This document shows positions 18,181-27,139 of a DNA stretch of 64,000 bases, piece after piece. This stretch comes from JAHRVQ01 sp963976815 (lineage in GTDB: Bacteria > Pseudomonadota > Gammaproteobacteria > Pseudomonadales > Azotimanducaceae), in contig CAXBLU010000006.1 of NCBI GenBank assembly GCA_963976815.1, positions 62,001 to 126,000 on the forward strand. The letters run 5' to 3'. Both the position numbers and the translations under genes were made by a program. The notes under the pieces were generated by a model that saw only the letters and a program-made list of their open reading frames with translations, had not been told where the DNA came from and made no database searches. Numbering within the stretch: the stretch's first letter is position 1; every line of letters begins with the position of its first letter.

Positions 18181-18809
18181 GTTTGAACCGCTAACGCCAC
18201 GCCGAAGCTACCGAGACCAATACCCAGGACCCTATCAATCCATTGTCGGATCGATTGGTCGCGAAACCAGATCCGCATCCGGTCCGCCGTGGCGGCAACA
18301 ATGCTGAGCCAAATCACGCTAATCACAAAATGTATGGCCGCAAGCTGGAAACTTTGGCCAAGCGCGGATCCAGTGGGATCAATAAACTGAGGGAGAAACG
18401 CCATATAAAAAACAATGGGTTTAGGGTTGAGCAGGTTGCTCAGTAGTCCCTCACGGACTGACCTGAATGGATTAAATAGTTTCTTCAACTCACCTTCATA
18501 CCCCGGCACCTTGAGGACGCTTTGATTTGATCGAGAGTCTCTTAGGGTCGAAAATCCAAGATAAAGCAGATAGAGCGCGCCGAGATATTTTAGACCGGTG
18601 AACATCCAGGCTGACTGCAAAATGATGAGTGAAATGCCGATGGCAGAAACCGCCGCATGGATAAATAGCCCTGAACAAATTCCTAGTGTCGTGACAACTC
18701 CATCAAGCAGACCAGCTCTAAGGGAATTGCGAATCACTAGAACCGTATCAGCACCCGGCGCAATGGTTAGCAGTATGATCGCAACAAGAAAAGCCGCCAG
18801 GCTATCCAT
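18168..18809 (-). CDS. LysE/RhtB-family amino-acid exporter
   Basis: The 213-residue protein has six hydrophobic segments and the family N-terminus FLVAIILLTIAPGADTVLV, in which the PGAD motif is typical of RhtB/LysE exporters. It is expected to export amino acids such as homoserine, threonine or leucine. The start is 1 bp from the stop of the upstream DUF3754 gene, so the two are co-transcribed. Confidence 0.85.
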   Translation of the reverse strand: MDSLAAFLVAIILLTIAPGADTVLVIRNSLRAGLLDGVVTTLGICSGLFIHAAVSAIGISLIILQSAWMFTGLKYLGALYLLYLGFSTLRDSRSNQSVLKVPGYEGELKKLFNPFRSVREGLLSNLLNPKPIVFYMAFLPQFIDPTGSALGQSFQLAAIHFVISVIWLSIVAATADRMRIWFRDQSIRQWIDRVLGIGLGSFGVALAVQTYRE

Positions 18810-18810
18810 T

Positions 18811-20031
18811 CTAGACCTCGCCCAGCTTAAAGTAGTCGTCCCATCGTTGATCTAATCGAGCATGCGCCTCATCGAGTGGCCTCGGGCTGAGCTCTCCCTT
18901 CTCGTTTTGAATTACCAGCTCCAGGTCTCGCAATTTGTCCAGGGCATCTTCAACTTCAAAATCTATATCTGCTTGCCACTCGGATCGAAACCAACTCTCT
19001 ATAGCGCTATCCAACAGCGCCGCACTATGAATGGTTTTCCTCGTCAGCAGAAAATAGTAGGCAAGAATCGCCTCTTTACATTCCTCTTCCTCCGCATCGT
19101 CCACGAGACGATGGAACACGCCAGCGTTGTTATCCAGGTTTCTAAAATAGAGGTTTTCCATTAGACGCTGCATAAAACCAAGTTTCCGGGTTTTAAACTT
19201 CGTAAACTGCCGCCAGACAAAACTGCCAAATCCCCCCAGGGCTGCAACAAGCGCCAGGAGTGCAGCCTGATCAAGCCGCACAGGCTCAGCGCTGAGGCCA
19301 ACATAGAAGCCTAACAAACTACCCAACAATATTAGTGAGGCGCCCATTTTGGTAGTTAGAACGATGCCGCCACCAACAATCGCAGGCACACCCAACACCA
19401 ACTTATCCACCATCCTCATACCTAGCCGGGTGTTAGGAAATAACATTTCAACATCATCTTTTGGAACGTTTTGAAAGAGCTTGAGAATGGTACTATCTGG
19501 TTTGTTAAAGTCGTTGGGCGGCAATTGCTTCGAGAAATGAATAAAAAGCACAACGCGGTCATAACTACTAAATGCTACATCTCTTGGAAATAGTCCCATA
19601 AAACGCGGCACCTGCTCACGCCTTTCCGACTCGCCCCGGGTATAGAGGGCCACTTCCTCAAACTCAGAAAAATCTACCTGCAGTTGCAGATTAAATAGGG
19701 AGGTTTGTTCAAGAGCCTGTTGGATTTCTGCTTCACCCAGCTTGTCGTAGTTTGCGTCATTTAGGAGTTCATCAAGCTTTGGCAGTAATTTCTCCTCGGA
19801 ATCAGTCGGGAACACAATACGAGTATCACGGCTAGGATTTAGAGGCGCGTAGGCATCCTTCAGTGCTTCGAGTTTTTGATGAAATTCAAAGTGGTAGATA
19901 CTTTGGAGGAGCTGAACAATTTGCAGAAAGGTTGGCTCATCGGTCACACCACCGTCGCGTAAACACATCTCAACAATGTCTTTTTTACGGAAAGGAATAA
20001 ATCGAACGATCTGACGTTTTCGTTTCAACAA
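18811..20031 (-). CDS. DUF3754 (TMEM143-like) membrane protein
   Basis: The 406-residue protein has a soluble N-terminal part, two close hydrophobic helices in the middle (VPAIVGGGIVLTTKMGASLI and LLGSLLGFYVGLSA) and a C-terminal part with EEEECKEAILAYYFLL followed by a winged-helix-like tail, the arrangement of DUF3754 proteins related to eukaryotic TMEM143. Function is unknown. It forms a two-gene operon with the downstream LysE exporter. Confidence 0.65.
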   Translation of the reverse strand: MLKRKRQIVRFIPFRKKDIVEMCLRDGGVTDEPTFLQIVQLLQSIYHFEFHQKLEALKDAYAPLNPSRDTRIVFPTDSEEKLLPKLDELLNDANYDKLGEAEIQQALEQTSLFNLQLQVDFSEFEEVALYTRGESERREQVPRFMGLFPRDVAFSSYDRVVLFIHFSKQLPPNDFNKPDSTILKLFQNVPKDDVEMLFPNTRLGMRMVDKLVLGVPAIVGGGIVLTTKMGASLILLGSLLGFYVGLSAEPVRLDQAALLALVAALGGFGSFVWRQFTKFKTRKLGFMQRLMENLYFRNLDNNAGVFHRLVDDAEEEECKEAILAYYFLLTRKTIHSAALLDSAIESWFRSEWQADIDFEVEDALDKLRDLELVIQNEKGELSPRPLDEAHARLDQRWDDYFKLGEV

Positions 20032-20218
20032 TGTTTGAGATCACCAAAGATATTGCTGCAAACCATACCAGATTGAACGGCAACGTAAATTACGGGGATT
20101 GTGAATCTGAATAAACCCAGAGACGCCAACAACGATGCTCCGGGAATAATTATGCATCTACAGCTACACCGATGCCTATAATTTTAACTGCGAGTATCAA
20201 CAGAGAAGATCAACAGCG

Positions 20219-22117
20219 CTAAAAATCTATGAAGCTACGGAGCTGTTCCGATCGAGCGGGGTGGCGCAATTTTCGTAACGCTTTTGCTTCGATCTGACGG
20301 ATACGTTCCCGGGTCACCGAGAACTGACGACCGACTTCTTCCAGGGTGTGATCTGTATTCATATCAATACCAAATCTCATCCGCAGCACCTTGGCTTCTC
20401 GTTCTGTCAGAGCAGTCAACACACTTGTTGTGGTTTCCCGCAGGCCTTCATCGGTCGCATGGTCCATCGGGGATTCAGCTGATGCATCACTCACCAGGTT
20501 CCACATCGTTGAGTCATCGTCATCACCAACCGGAGTCTCAAGGGAGATAGGCTGTTTTGCCACATCCAATGCTTTTAGCACCTTATCCTCTGGGAGATCC
20601 ATTTTAATACTTAGCTCTTCAATTGTCGGAGGACGGCCTAACTCTTGAATGAGTTGGCGTGTCATTCGATTCAATTTGTTAACCGTTTCCATCATATGCA
20701 CAGGGACACGAATCGTTCGTGCCAGGTCAGAAATCGACCGGGTAATCGCCTGACGGATCCACCAGGTCGCATAGGTCGAAAACTTGAAGCCACGCCGATA
20801 TTCAAATTTATCAACGGCCTTCATTAAGCCAATATTGCCTTCCTGGATCAGGTCCAAAAAATGCAGTCCGCGATTGGTATACTTCTTGGCGATAGAAATC
20901 ACGAGGCGCAAGTTGGCCTCAATCATGTCTTTCTTGGCGTTTCGGGTGTTGCCAACCGCAATAAACAATCGCCGATTGATATCTTTAATTTCGCTAATAT
21001 CGAGACCCGTTCGTTGCGCAATGCGGCGAATGCTTTTCTGTGCGTGGCGAATAGAAACCCGATGATTGGTCAGCTTGTCCGCGTAAGGCACTTCTGCGGC
21101 GATCAATTCATCAACCCACTCAACCCGGTCTTCTTGACCGAGAAAGCCTTTAAGAAAGTCATCCTTCGGCATCTGGCATCTATCCACCATCAACTCTCGA
21201 ATGGACTTTTCCTGTTGACGTATTTGCGCCATATCTACCCGAACATACTCAAGCAACCCATCGAGTTGAGCTGGAATCAATTTTAGGGATGAAAATATGT
21301 CAGCCAGTTCTGCCTGGGCAGCCACTGTCTTTTTATGATTGCGTCCGTCACTCGCCAACAATTGTTGCAGTTTTGCATGACGCTTCACAATTAACTTAAA
21401 ACGTCGATTGGCTTCGACTTCATCGAGGCCTTTCTTTTCTTCGTTATCTTCTTCTTGATAATTCCCCGAGGACTTGGCCTCTGCGACCAGGGACATGTCT
21501 GGAATGCTATCCTCGGGATCAAGGTAACCACTAATGATCAGTGCCAGAGAGCCTTCATCAACCTCGGCTTCATAGGCAGAGATGATCTGCTCCACGACGC
21601 CCGGGTAGTGTGAGAGTATTGCCATAGACTCTCGCATCCCGTCTTCAATGCGTTTAGCAATGACAATTTCCCCTTCACGAGTCAGAAGGGGAACCGTGCC
21701 CATTTCACGCATATACATCCGAACCGGATCCATGGTCTTGCCAGCAAGAGAGTCCGCTGCAGCAATTGCTTGAGCATCAATATTAAGCTCTTCGCCAGAA
21801 TTGTCCTTCAGGTCGTTGTTGTCGGGGGCCTGGTCGACAATATTGATATTCATATCACCGAACATCTGCACAATATTCTCGAACGCGTCACTCTCGGTGA
21901 TGTTATCGGGGAGCACTTCTGTCAGTTGGTCAAAGGTGAGATAGCCCTGCTCTTTGCCGCGATCAATCAAAATCTTAATGCGCGCTTCATCGCCTTCATC
22001 AGATTCTTCATCAAGGTGTTCGGTAAGAGTGGCGAGGGCATCCAGTTCAGGACTAGATTCATCAAGAGAGTCATCCTCCAGAATGGATTCGAAATCTCCT
22101 TCACGGGTTGTTGTCAT
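20219..22117 (-). CDS. rpoD: RNA polymerase primary sigma factor RpoD
   Basis: The 632-residue protein is a complete sigma-70: region 1.1 at the N-terminus, the DPVRMYMREMG region 1.2, a large non-conserved insert, the region 2 core (RLVISIAKKYTNRGLHFLDLIQEG, FKFSTYATWWIRQAI) and region 4 helix-turn-helix (TLEEVGRQFSVTRERIRQIE). It directs housekeeping transcription. dnaG and rpsU, its usual operon partners, are not upstream; instead there is about 680 bp without a recognised gene, holding a LexA box and a broken small reading frame. Confidence 0.97.
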   Translation of the reverse strand: MTTTREGDFESILEDDSLDESSPELDALATLTEHLDEESDEGDEARIKILIDRGKEQGYLTFDQLTEVLPDNITESDAFENIVQMFGDMNINIVDQAPDNNDLKDNSGEELNIDAQAIAAADSLAGKTMDPVRMYMREMGTVPLLTREGEIVIAKRIEDGMRESMAILSHYPGVVEQIISAYEAEVDEGSLALIISGYLDPEDSIPDMSLVAEAKSSGNYQEEDNEEKKGLDEVEANRRFKLIVKRHAKLQQLLASDGRNHKKTVAAQAELADIFSSLKLIPAQLDGLLEYVRVDMAQIRQQEKSIRELMVDRCQMPKDDFLKGFLGQEDRVEWVDELIAAEVPYADKLTNHRVSIRHAQKSIRRIAQRTGLDISEIKDINRRLFIAVGNTRNAKKDMIEANLRLVISIAKKYTNRGLHFLDLIQEGNIGLMKAVDKFEYRRGFKFSTYATWWIRQAITRSISDLARTIRVPVHMMETVNKLNRMTRQLIQELGRPPTIEELSIKMDLPEDKVLKALDVAKQPISLETPVGDDDDSTMWNLVSDASAESPMDHATDEGLRETTTSVLTALTEREAKVLRMRFGIDMNTDHTLEEVGRQFSVTRERIRQIEAKALRKLRHPARSEQLRSFIDF

Positions 22118-22402
22118 AGTACTGCTCCAACGTATTGCTTACTGCAAGGAAAGGTTTGGACGTAATGGAAAAACTAGACCTCCTTCGATGAATCAACCCA
22201 GTCAAAAAACACATGTTTAAGGACCGAATAGTTCAGATTCTAATTTCGACCACTGCGTCACAGCAGGTGCCATTGGAGCAAATAAAATGTGATGCCAATC
22301 TTCTCCATACTTAATCAACAAATTGGGTCAATATATTCATGGGAGTAATGGTAAAAAATCACCTACTTTCATTATCGTAACGAGATCGCAGGTTGTCCAT
22401 AA

Positions 22403-22564
22403 CTATTTCAATAAAAAAGGAAAATTGCCTTCCAGTGGTGCCAAATTAACCACCGTTTGTCGAAAGTCGTAGATTTTGGCCTCTGGCAATTCTTTTATTT
22501 TGGATTTCAGGGGCTTAGGGAGATTTTGTAAAAGTCAACCAATTAGCGCTGTAGGATTCTCCAT
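22403..22564 (-). pseudogene. Small SOS-linked reading frame interrupted by an in-frame TGA
   Basis: An ATG at 22564 with GGAAAGGA seven bases upstream opens a 53-codon frame that stays open to TAG 22403 except for one TGA at codon 10 (22535-22537). Reading through gives MENPTALIG, the stop, then 43 residues including KSKIKELPEAKIYDFRQTV and ending NFPFLLK. I do not recognise the family. The LexA box lies 60 bp upstream on this strand. It may be a decayed gene, a sequence error (TGG to TGA), or a leader between the SOS box and rpoD. I see no convincing selenocysteine hairpin after the TGA. Confidence 0.4.
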
Positions 22565-22609
22565 TTTTCATTCCTTTCCATCGGGATTCGATGGGGGTAT
22601 ATTGATCTC

Positions 22610-22685
22610 CTCGCTAGCCCAAGCTGTATGTATATACAGTGTTCTCCTCGGCAGGAAGAATGCGCGTACAGCTTGGCTAGCCGAG
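22610..22685. repeat. Long imperfect inverted repeat around the LexA box
   Basis: CTCGCTAGCCCAAGCTGTA at 22610-22628 and TACAGCTTGGCTAGCCGAG at 22667-22685 are inverted copies with two single-base bulges. The 38-bp centre contains most of the LexA box and a ribosome-binding-site-like GGCAGGAAG. RNA from either strand would fold into a long stem. Confidence 0.75.
22624..22639. promoter_or_regulatory. LexA (SOS) box
   Basis: CTGTATGTATATACAG matches the gammaproteobacterial LexA consensus CTG-N10-CAG with its alternating T/A core. It is the only such site I noticed. It overlaps TATATA/TATACA hexamers that could serve as -10 elements. It lies 60 bp upstream of the interrupted small frame and about 505 bp upstream of rpoD on the minus strand. 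Confidence 0.75.
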
Positions 22686-22724
22686 ACCAACGCGCACAAA
22701 ACTCAATCCAAACTGCACAATACC

Positions 22725-22794
22725 CTCAAGACCTGCTACTCAAGACCAGTCACTTAAGATCAAACGCTTAAATCCTATTGCTCTCGACCTATTA
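22725..22794. repeat. 14-bp degenerate tandem repeat, five units, after cysQ
   Basis: Units of 14 bases begin at 22725, 22739, 22753, 22767 and 22781: CTCAAGACCTGCTA, CTCAAGACCAGTCA, CTTAAGATCAAACG, CTTAAATCCTATTG and CTCTCGACCTATTA. The array ends one base before the cysQ stop codon (minus strand). Divergence increases toward the gene. Confidence 0.65.
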
Positions 22795-22795
22795 T

Positions 22796-23608
22796 TTAGG
22801 ACTCATTAATCATCGATTGCCAGTCAACGCTGGCATCGGCAAAAACAACAAAGTGAGGATTTAGGATATTGGCTTTGGCGTTGTAGTCGAGAGCTTTGAA
22901 GTCCAGATTCACGACCTGACCTCCGGCTGCGACCACCAGGGCCTGGGCAGCACCTGTGTCCCATTCAGATGTCGGCGCAAACCGAGGATATAAATCCGCC
23001 TGACCTTCCGCAATCAAGCAAAACTTCAAGGAACTGCCGACACTCTCTGTTGATAATTCATATCGGGCGTCCAGGGCCTTCATCAGGGATTGCAGGGTAT
23101 CGCTCCCATGGCGACGGCTTGCAACAACCGTGACCCGACCGTCCGTTACTGAACGCACCCGGATAGGGACCGAGTCTCCCGCTACAACCCTTCTAGCCTG
23201 ACCCGTTTCAACATTGCCAAGGTAGAGCTTGTCCTGGACCGGCACATAAACTGCACCGAGCACTGGCTGATGGGATTCAATCAGGGCAATGTTGACCGTG
23301 AACTCACCGTTTCGGTTGATAAATTCTTTAGTTCCATCGAGGGGGTCGACCAAAAAGTATTGCTTCCAACTGGATCGAACTTCGAAGGGAATCTCATCTG
23401 ATTCCTCCGAGAGCACCGGAATATCCGGCGCTAGCTCAGCCAACGCAGCAACAATAATTTTGTGGGCGGCAAGGTCCGCAGCGGTGAGTGGCGATTCATC
23501 TGCCTTGGACTCGATGTCAAAATCCGCTCTTTCGTAGACCTCAAGAATGGCAGCGCCAGCTTCAATAGCGATTTTCGCCATACCTTCCAATAGTTCGTCT
23601 TTATTCAT
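22796..23608 (-). CDS. cysQ: 3'(2'),5'-bisphosphate nucleotidase CysQ
   Basis: The 270-residue protein belongs to the inositol-monophosphatase fold: DPLDGTKEF at 88-96 and the C-terminal SEWDTGAAQALVVAAGG hold the metal- and substrate-binding residues. CysQ removes 3'-phosphoadenosine 5'-phosphate made during sulfate assimilation. In Pseudomonas cysQ sits near nudE and hslR; here hslR is the next gene on the opposite strand. A perfect AT-rich palindrome lies 22 bp upstream of the start. Confidence 0.92.
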   Translation of the reverse strand: MNKDELLEGMAKIAIEAGAAILEVYERADFDIESKADESPLTAADLAAHKIIVAALAELAPDIPVLSEESDEIPFEVRSSWKQYFLVDPLDGTKEFINRNGEFTVNIALIESHQPVLGAVYVPVQDKLYLGNVETGQARRVVAGDSVPIRVRSVTDGRVTVVASRRHGSDTLQSLMKALDARYELSTESVGSSLKFCLIAEGQADLYPRFAPTSEWDTGAAQALVVAAGGQVVNLDFKALDYNAKANILNPHFVVFADASVDWQSMINES

Positions 23609-23629
23609 CGCAAAATGCCCTAAATGGCC

Positions 23630-23659
23630 AAACTGAATATTTCTGCAAATATTCAGTTT
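23630..23659. promoter_or_regulatory. Perfect 13-bp-arm palindrome upstream of cysQ
   Basis: AAACTGAATATTT (23630-23642) and AAATATTCAGTTT (23647-23659) flank CTGC. A short T-run follows on the plus strand, so it could terminate something, but no plus-strand gene precedes it; an operator for cysQ is as likely. The rest of the 346-bp gap between cysQ (23608) and hslR (23955) shows only a 34-codon frame (23723-23827, minus, AGGAG before ATG) without recognisable similarity. Confidence 0.45.
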
Positions 23660-23954
23660 TTGGTCTTTTGATTAATATCTATACAGAACAACAAGTTAAC
23701 TAGACAGCTCTATAACCTTCGGTTAGTCCTGACATTTATCAGATGTAGTAAGCAGAGACGGTGGTATCCGCCGGTAATGGCAATCCATGGCAGAAATAAC
23801 AGCCTGATTGGCAAACTCGCCAGCCATACTCTCCTATAAGACCCCAGGCAGCACACCATTAACTGGTTCTATCTGAAAACCTGTCGGCACAATTTTGCAG
23901 TTGACCCAACCCATCTGGAGACCGATCATACCAGCAAGAGACAGGGCGATATCC

Positions 23955-24338
23955 ATGACCAAAGTGAGACTCGATAAATGGCTCTGGGCGGCACGCTTCT
24001 TTAAGACCAGAGCCAAAGCAAAGGATGCCATAGACGGTGGCAAGGTGCATATTGATGGGAATCGGGGTCGACCCAGCAAAGAGCTGAAAGTAGGTGAGAC
24101 CATCCAGGTCCGCCAGGGCTGGGATGAAAAAACCGTGGTCGTCAAAGCTCTGTCCGAAATGAGGAAAGGCGCCCCCGATGCAGCCCTGCTTTATGAAGAA
24201 ACCCCCGAGAGCATTGAAAAGCGACTTCAAATTGCCGAGCAACGAAAAGCTGCGGGCAATCACATCATCTCAGACGGAAGGCCAAGCAAAAAAGATCGCC
24301 GTCAGATTCATCGTTTTAAGGAACAAAACCCGAGCTGA
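23955..24338 (+). CDS. hslR: Ribosome-associated heat-shock protein Hsp15 (S4 domain)
   Basis: The 127-residue protein opens with the S4 RNA-binding domain (VRLDKWLWAARFFKTRAKAKDAIDGGKVHIDG, residues 4-35) and ends in a lysine/arginine-rich tail, as in Hsp15. Hsp15 binds free 50S subunits carrying a nascent chain and helps recycle them after heat shock. ATG 23955 matches the family start; an in-frame ATG 60 bp upstream adds an unrelated extension. Confidence 0.88.
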   Translation: MTKVRLDKWLWAARFFKTRAKAKDAIDGGKVHIDGNRGRPSKELKVGETIQVRQGWDEKTVVVKALSEMRKGAPDAALLYEETPESIEKRLQIAEQRKAAGNHIISDGRPSKKDRRQIHRFKEQNPS

Positions 24339-24487
24339 CCTAGTCGGACCTCAAGCAATATCACCTTAGACAAATTGGTTGTGGGTTTGTAACTTTTTGT
24401 TCCTACGGTACCCAATACTTCATGGGTTAGGGTTTGTTTGGCATACTCCCGCTCCCGTACCGCAGTTATTTTCATCGGAAAATTATC

Positions 24488-26095
24488 ATGACAGACCAGG
24501 TCGACAATTCCTTTGCCGCAAACCTTCCTGAGCGCAACTCAGGACACCTCTCAAAACTAAACGCCCCCGAGTTATCCTTCAAGCGTGGCATAGAAAGGGA
24601 AGGCCTTAGGGTAGACAGTCATGGCAGTCTTTCTCGCAACCCACACCCACGGGCATTTGGCTCTAAGTTGTGCCATCCGACTATCACAACGGACTTCTCC
24701 GAGGGCCAACTTGAATTGATTACACCCGCTTCTAGCGATATCAAGGAGACATTCGGGTTGATGGGGAGCATCCATCGTTATGTCACGCAAAATCTGGGTG
24801 ACGAGACGCTATGGGCAGCCAGCATGCCCTGCGTGCTGCAGGGGGACACATCAATTCCCCTTGCCAACTACGGGGATTCCAATATTGGTAAGTTGAAGAC
24901 CACCTACCGTAATGGCCTGGGCAATCGTTACGGGCGATCCATGCAGACCATTTGCGCCGTTCATTACAATTTTTCATTTCCTCCTGCACTGTGGGAAACC
25001 CTCGCTAAAGCTGAAGGCGAGACAAACAATCAGGCTTACCAGAGTCAACGCTACTTCGACCTGATGCGAAATTTCCGCCGTTTTTCCTGGCTACTGCTCT
25101 ATCTGTTTGGCGCGTCACCGGCTGTCTGTAATAGCTTTGTTAAAGGTCGACAGCACGGGCTCGAACCCTTTGATGAAGGATCGCTACATTTGCCTTACGC
25201 CACTTCCCTGCGCAGCGGCAACCTCGGCTACCAAAGTGACGCCCAGTCCGATGCAATCAATATCTGCTACAACAATCTGGACAACTATGTGTCTTCATTG
25301 GCGAGCGCCGTCAGAACCTCTTACCAGCCCTACGGCGACCTCGGCATCAAAAAAAATGGCGAATACTTGCAATTAAATGACTGCATTTTACAGTCCGAGG
25401 CTGAGTTTTATTCTACTATTCGCGCTAAGCGAGTCCCGGCGAGCGGAGAGAATTTTCTCAGCTGCCTGAAAAAAGACGGCGTCGAATATATTGAAGTTCG
25501 ACTCATGGACCTCGACCCCTTTGAGCCAATCGGAATTAGCCAAACCACGGTACGATTTCTTGATACCTTTCTGCTGTATTGCCTGCTAAGTCCGAGCCCC
25601 GCCCATGATGATCAACGCTGCGCAGAGGTAAAAACCAACCTGACAACAGCGGTACATGAGGGACGACGACCCGAAGTGACCCTGACCGATGGCGGACAGA
25701 GCATCGAACTCAACAAATGGGCAACCAACATCCTCAATGGTATGGAGGCGCTTGCAGACCATCTGGACCAGACATTGGGTATCAAAGAACATAAAGAAAG
25801 CCTCGCGACCCAACAAGACAAGGTCACGAACAGTAACAAGACCCCGAGCGCTCGGATTCTAAATACCATGAAGGAAGAGTCGATACCCTTTTTTCGCTTT
25901 GCAATGAACCAGTCCCTGGCCCACCAGAAACGACATTTAGCAACGGCACTGACAAAACAAGAGCTCGATGCATTCAGCCAACAAAGCTTAAGCTCGATAG
26001 ACGCACAGGACCAAATCGAAGCTGCGGACCAGGGAGGTTTTGATGAATATCTGGCAAAAATTATGGCCGCCTACGACCCTTTGATTAACGCATGA
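24488..26095 (+). CDS. gshA: Glutamate-cysteine ligase
   Basis: The 535-residue protein catalyses ATP-dependent formation of gamma-glutamylcysteine, the first step in glutathione synthesis. The E. coli-type GshA features are present: FKRGIEREGLRVD near the N-terminus, LCHPTITTDFSEGQLELITP, and DCILQSEAEFYSTIRAKR. ATG 24488 (MTDQVDN) with GGAA upstream is preferred to the longer frame. Its stop overlaps acpH by four bases (ATGA), indicating coupling. Confidence 0.94.
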   Translation: MTDQVDNSFAANLPERNSGHLSKLNAPELSFKRGIEREGLRVDSHGSLSRNPHPRAFGSKLCHPTITTDFSEGQLELITPASSDIKETFGLMGSIHRYVTQNLGDETLWAASMPCVLQGDTSIPLANYGDSNIGKLKTTYRNGLGNRYGRSMQTICAVHYNFSFPPALWETLAKAEGETNNQAYQSQRYFDLMRNFRRFSWLLLYLFGASPAVCNSFVKGRQHGLEPFDEGSLHLPYATSLRSGNLGYQSDAQSDAINICYNNLDNYVSSLASAVRTSYQPYGDLGIKKNGEYLQLNDCILQSEAEFYSTIRAKRVPASGENFLSCLKKDGVEYIEVRLMDLDPFEPIGISQTTVRFLDTFLLYCLLSPSPAHDDQRCAEVKTNLTTAVHEGRRPEVTLTDGGQSIELNKWATNILNGMEALADHLDQTLGIKEHKESLATQQDKVTNSNKTPSARILNTMKEESIPFFRFAMNQSLAHQKRHLATALTKQELDAFSQQSLSSIDAQDQIEAADQGGFDEYLAKIMAAYDPLINA

Positions 26096-26694
26096 ATCAT
26101 CTTGGCCATCTGTACCTGGCGAGGTCCGAAGGCCAGCTAATGGCCGGTGCTTTTCTCGGGGATTTTGTCAAAGGTACTTTAAAAGGTGACCACCCCCCCA
26201 ATATTGAAACTGGAATAAAGTTCCACCGGGCAGTAGACGCCTTTGTTGATTCCCATCCAATACAGAGACAGTCAATCAACCGATTCGACCCCCGGTTTCG
26301 ACGCTATGGGGGCATTATCTGTGATGTTGTCTATGATCATTTTCTCGCCCGCCACTGGGCGACTTTCCATGACCAGGACTTCCTCTCGTTCTGCCGGGAT
26401 GCTTACCAATCGATCCTGGATGAGCATCACAGCCTCGGCGAAAGCGCAACAATGACAATTACCAGAATGCAGGAGTATGGGAGTCTTGAAAGCTATCCCA
26501 CACAAAAATATGTCTATCGGACCTTAGAGCGCATTGGCGAACGGTTAAAGAGAACCAACCCTCTCGATATTGCTTTTGAAGAATTTGTGACAAACAAGCA
26601 GGCCCTGGAAGCTGACTTTCTCGCGTTTATGCCGTCGATTAACGCATTTGCCATCGAATGGTTACGTGCTAACGCTGAACCACAAAAGAGCTAA
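26092..26694 (+). CDS. acpH: Acyl carrier protein phosphodiesterase (DUF479)
   Basis: The 200-residue protein matches AcpH: MNHLGHLYLA, LMAGAFLGDFVKG and GIKFHRAVDAFVDSHP, an HD-like metal phosphodiesterase that removes 4'-phosphopantetheine from acyl carrier protein. It is translationally coupled to gshA (ATGA). The pairing with gshA has no obvious functional reason. Its 3' end overlaps the convergent FliL-like gene by 26 bp. Confidence 0.88.
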   Translation: MNHLGHLYLARSEGQLMAGAFLGDFVKGTLKGDHPPNIETGIKFHRAVDAFVDSHPIQRQSINRFDPRFRRYGGIICDVVYDHFLARHWATFHDQDFLSFCRDAYQSILDEHHSLGESATMTITRMQEYGSLESYPTQKYVYRTLERIGERLKRTNPLDIAFEEFVTNKQALEADFLAFMPSINAFAIEWLRANAEPQKS

Positions 26695-27058
26695 ACAGAA
26701 GATCTTCAATCACCTCATCACCTTCTTCCGATGACATGACGCTTTTGAGTTTGACCAAGGCTTGCCGCCGAATCTCTTCTTTGCCGCCACTCGACCGAAT
26801 CAGTTCATCTTCTGAATTGGTGAAGACAATCACGAGCGCATCCAATAAAGCAGGCAGATGATATTCCACAAGTTCCGCGGCGCCTGCACTAGGCACCCGA
26901 ACATCCACGGCAACCTTTAGGTATTTCAGCCGGTTTAAGCTGGGTTCACCGTAATTGATCACCATGCCTTTGGTGAGCTTCACATATTGAGTGTTGCTTT
27001 CAGCGACAGCCTGGAGGCAAATCAGCAGGCCCGCAATAACGAGCACAAATTGTTTCAT
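26669..27058 (-). CDS. FliL-like exported protein
   Basis: The 129-residue protein has a cleavable signal peptide (VLVIAGLLICLQAVAES) rather than the FliL transmembrane anchor, then a FliL-like domain: YVKLTKGMVINYGEP, RLKYLKVAVDVRV, LVEYHLPALLDALVIVFTNS and an IEDLLFSSFVVQ ending typical of FliL. FliL assists flagellar stators, but no flagellar gene is nearby; similar orphan proteins occur in related bacteria. It would be periplasmic; the function is uncertain. Confidence 0.7.
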   Translation of the reverse strand: MKQFVLVIAGLLICLQAVAESNTQYVKLTKGMVINYGEPSLNRLKYLKVAVDVRVPSAGAAELVEYHLPALLDALVIVFTNSEDELIRSSGGKEEIRRQALVKLKSVMSSEEGDEVIEDLLFSSFVVQR

Positions 27059-27139
27059 GAGGTTTCCACGTTCTTGGGCAATGACTATCCCCAGTGCTTT
27101 CCTTCATAATAGACCACCTTTTCAGATGTAGTGGGAACA

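Noticed and set aside
22535..22564. Selenocysteine recoding of the small frame
   Set aside because: No stem-loop at the usual spacing after the TGA is visible; decay or error is simpler.
22610..22685. Integron attC site
   Set aside because: The inverted repeat lacks the RYYYAAC/GTTRRRY core ends and no integrase or cassette is nearby.
22476..22757. 93-codon plus-strand frame across the LexA region
   Set aside because: It runs through the SOS box, the inverted repeat and the tandem repeats and has no family resemblance.
23723..23827. 34-codon minus-strand frame with an AGGAG site upstream of cysQ
   Set aside because: It has a good ribosome binding site but no recognisable sequence; too weak to call a gene.
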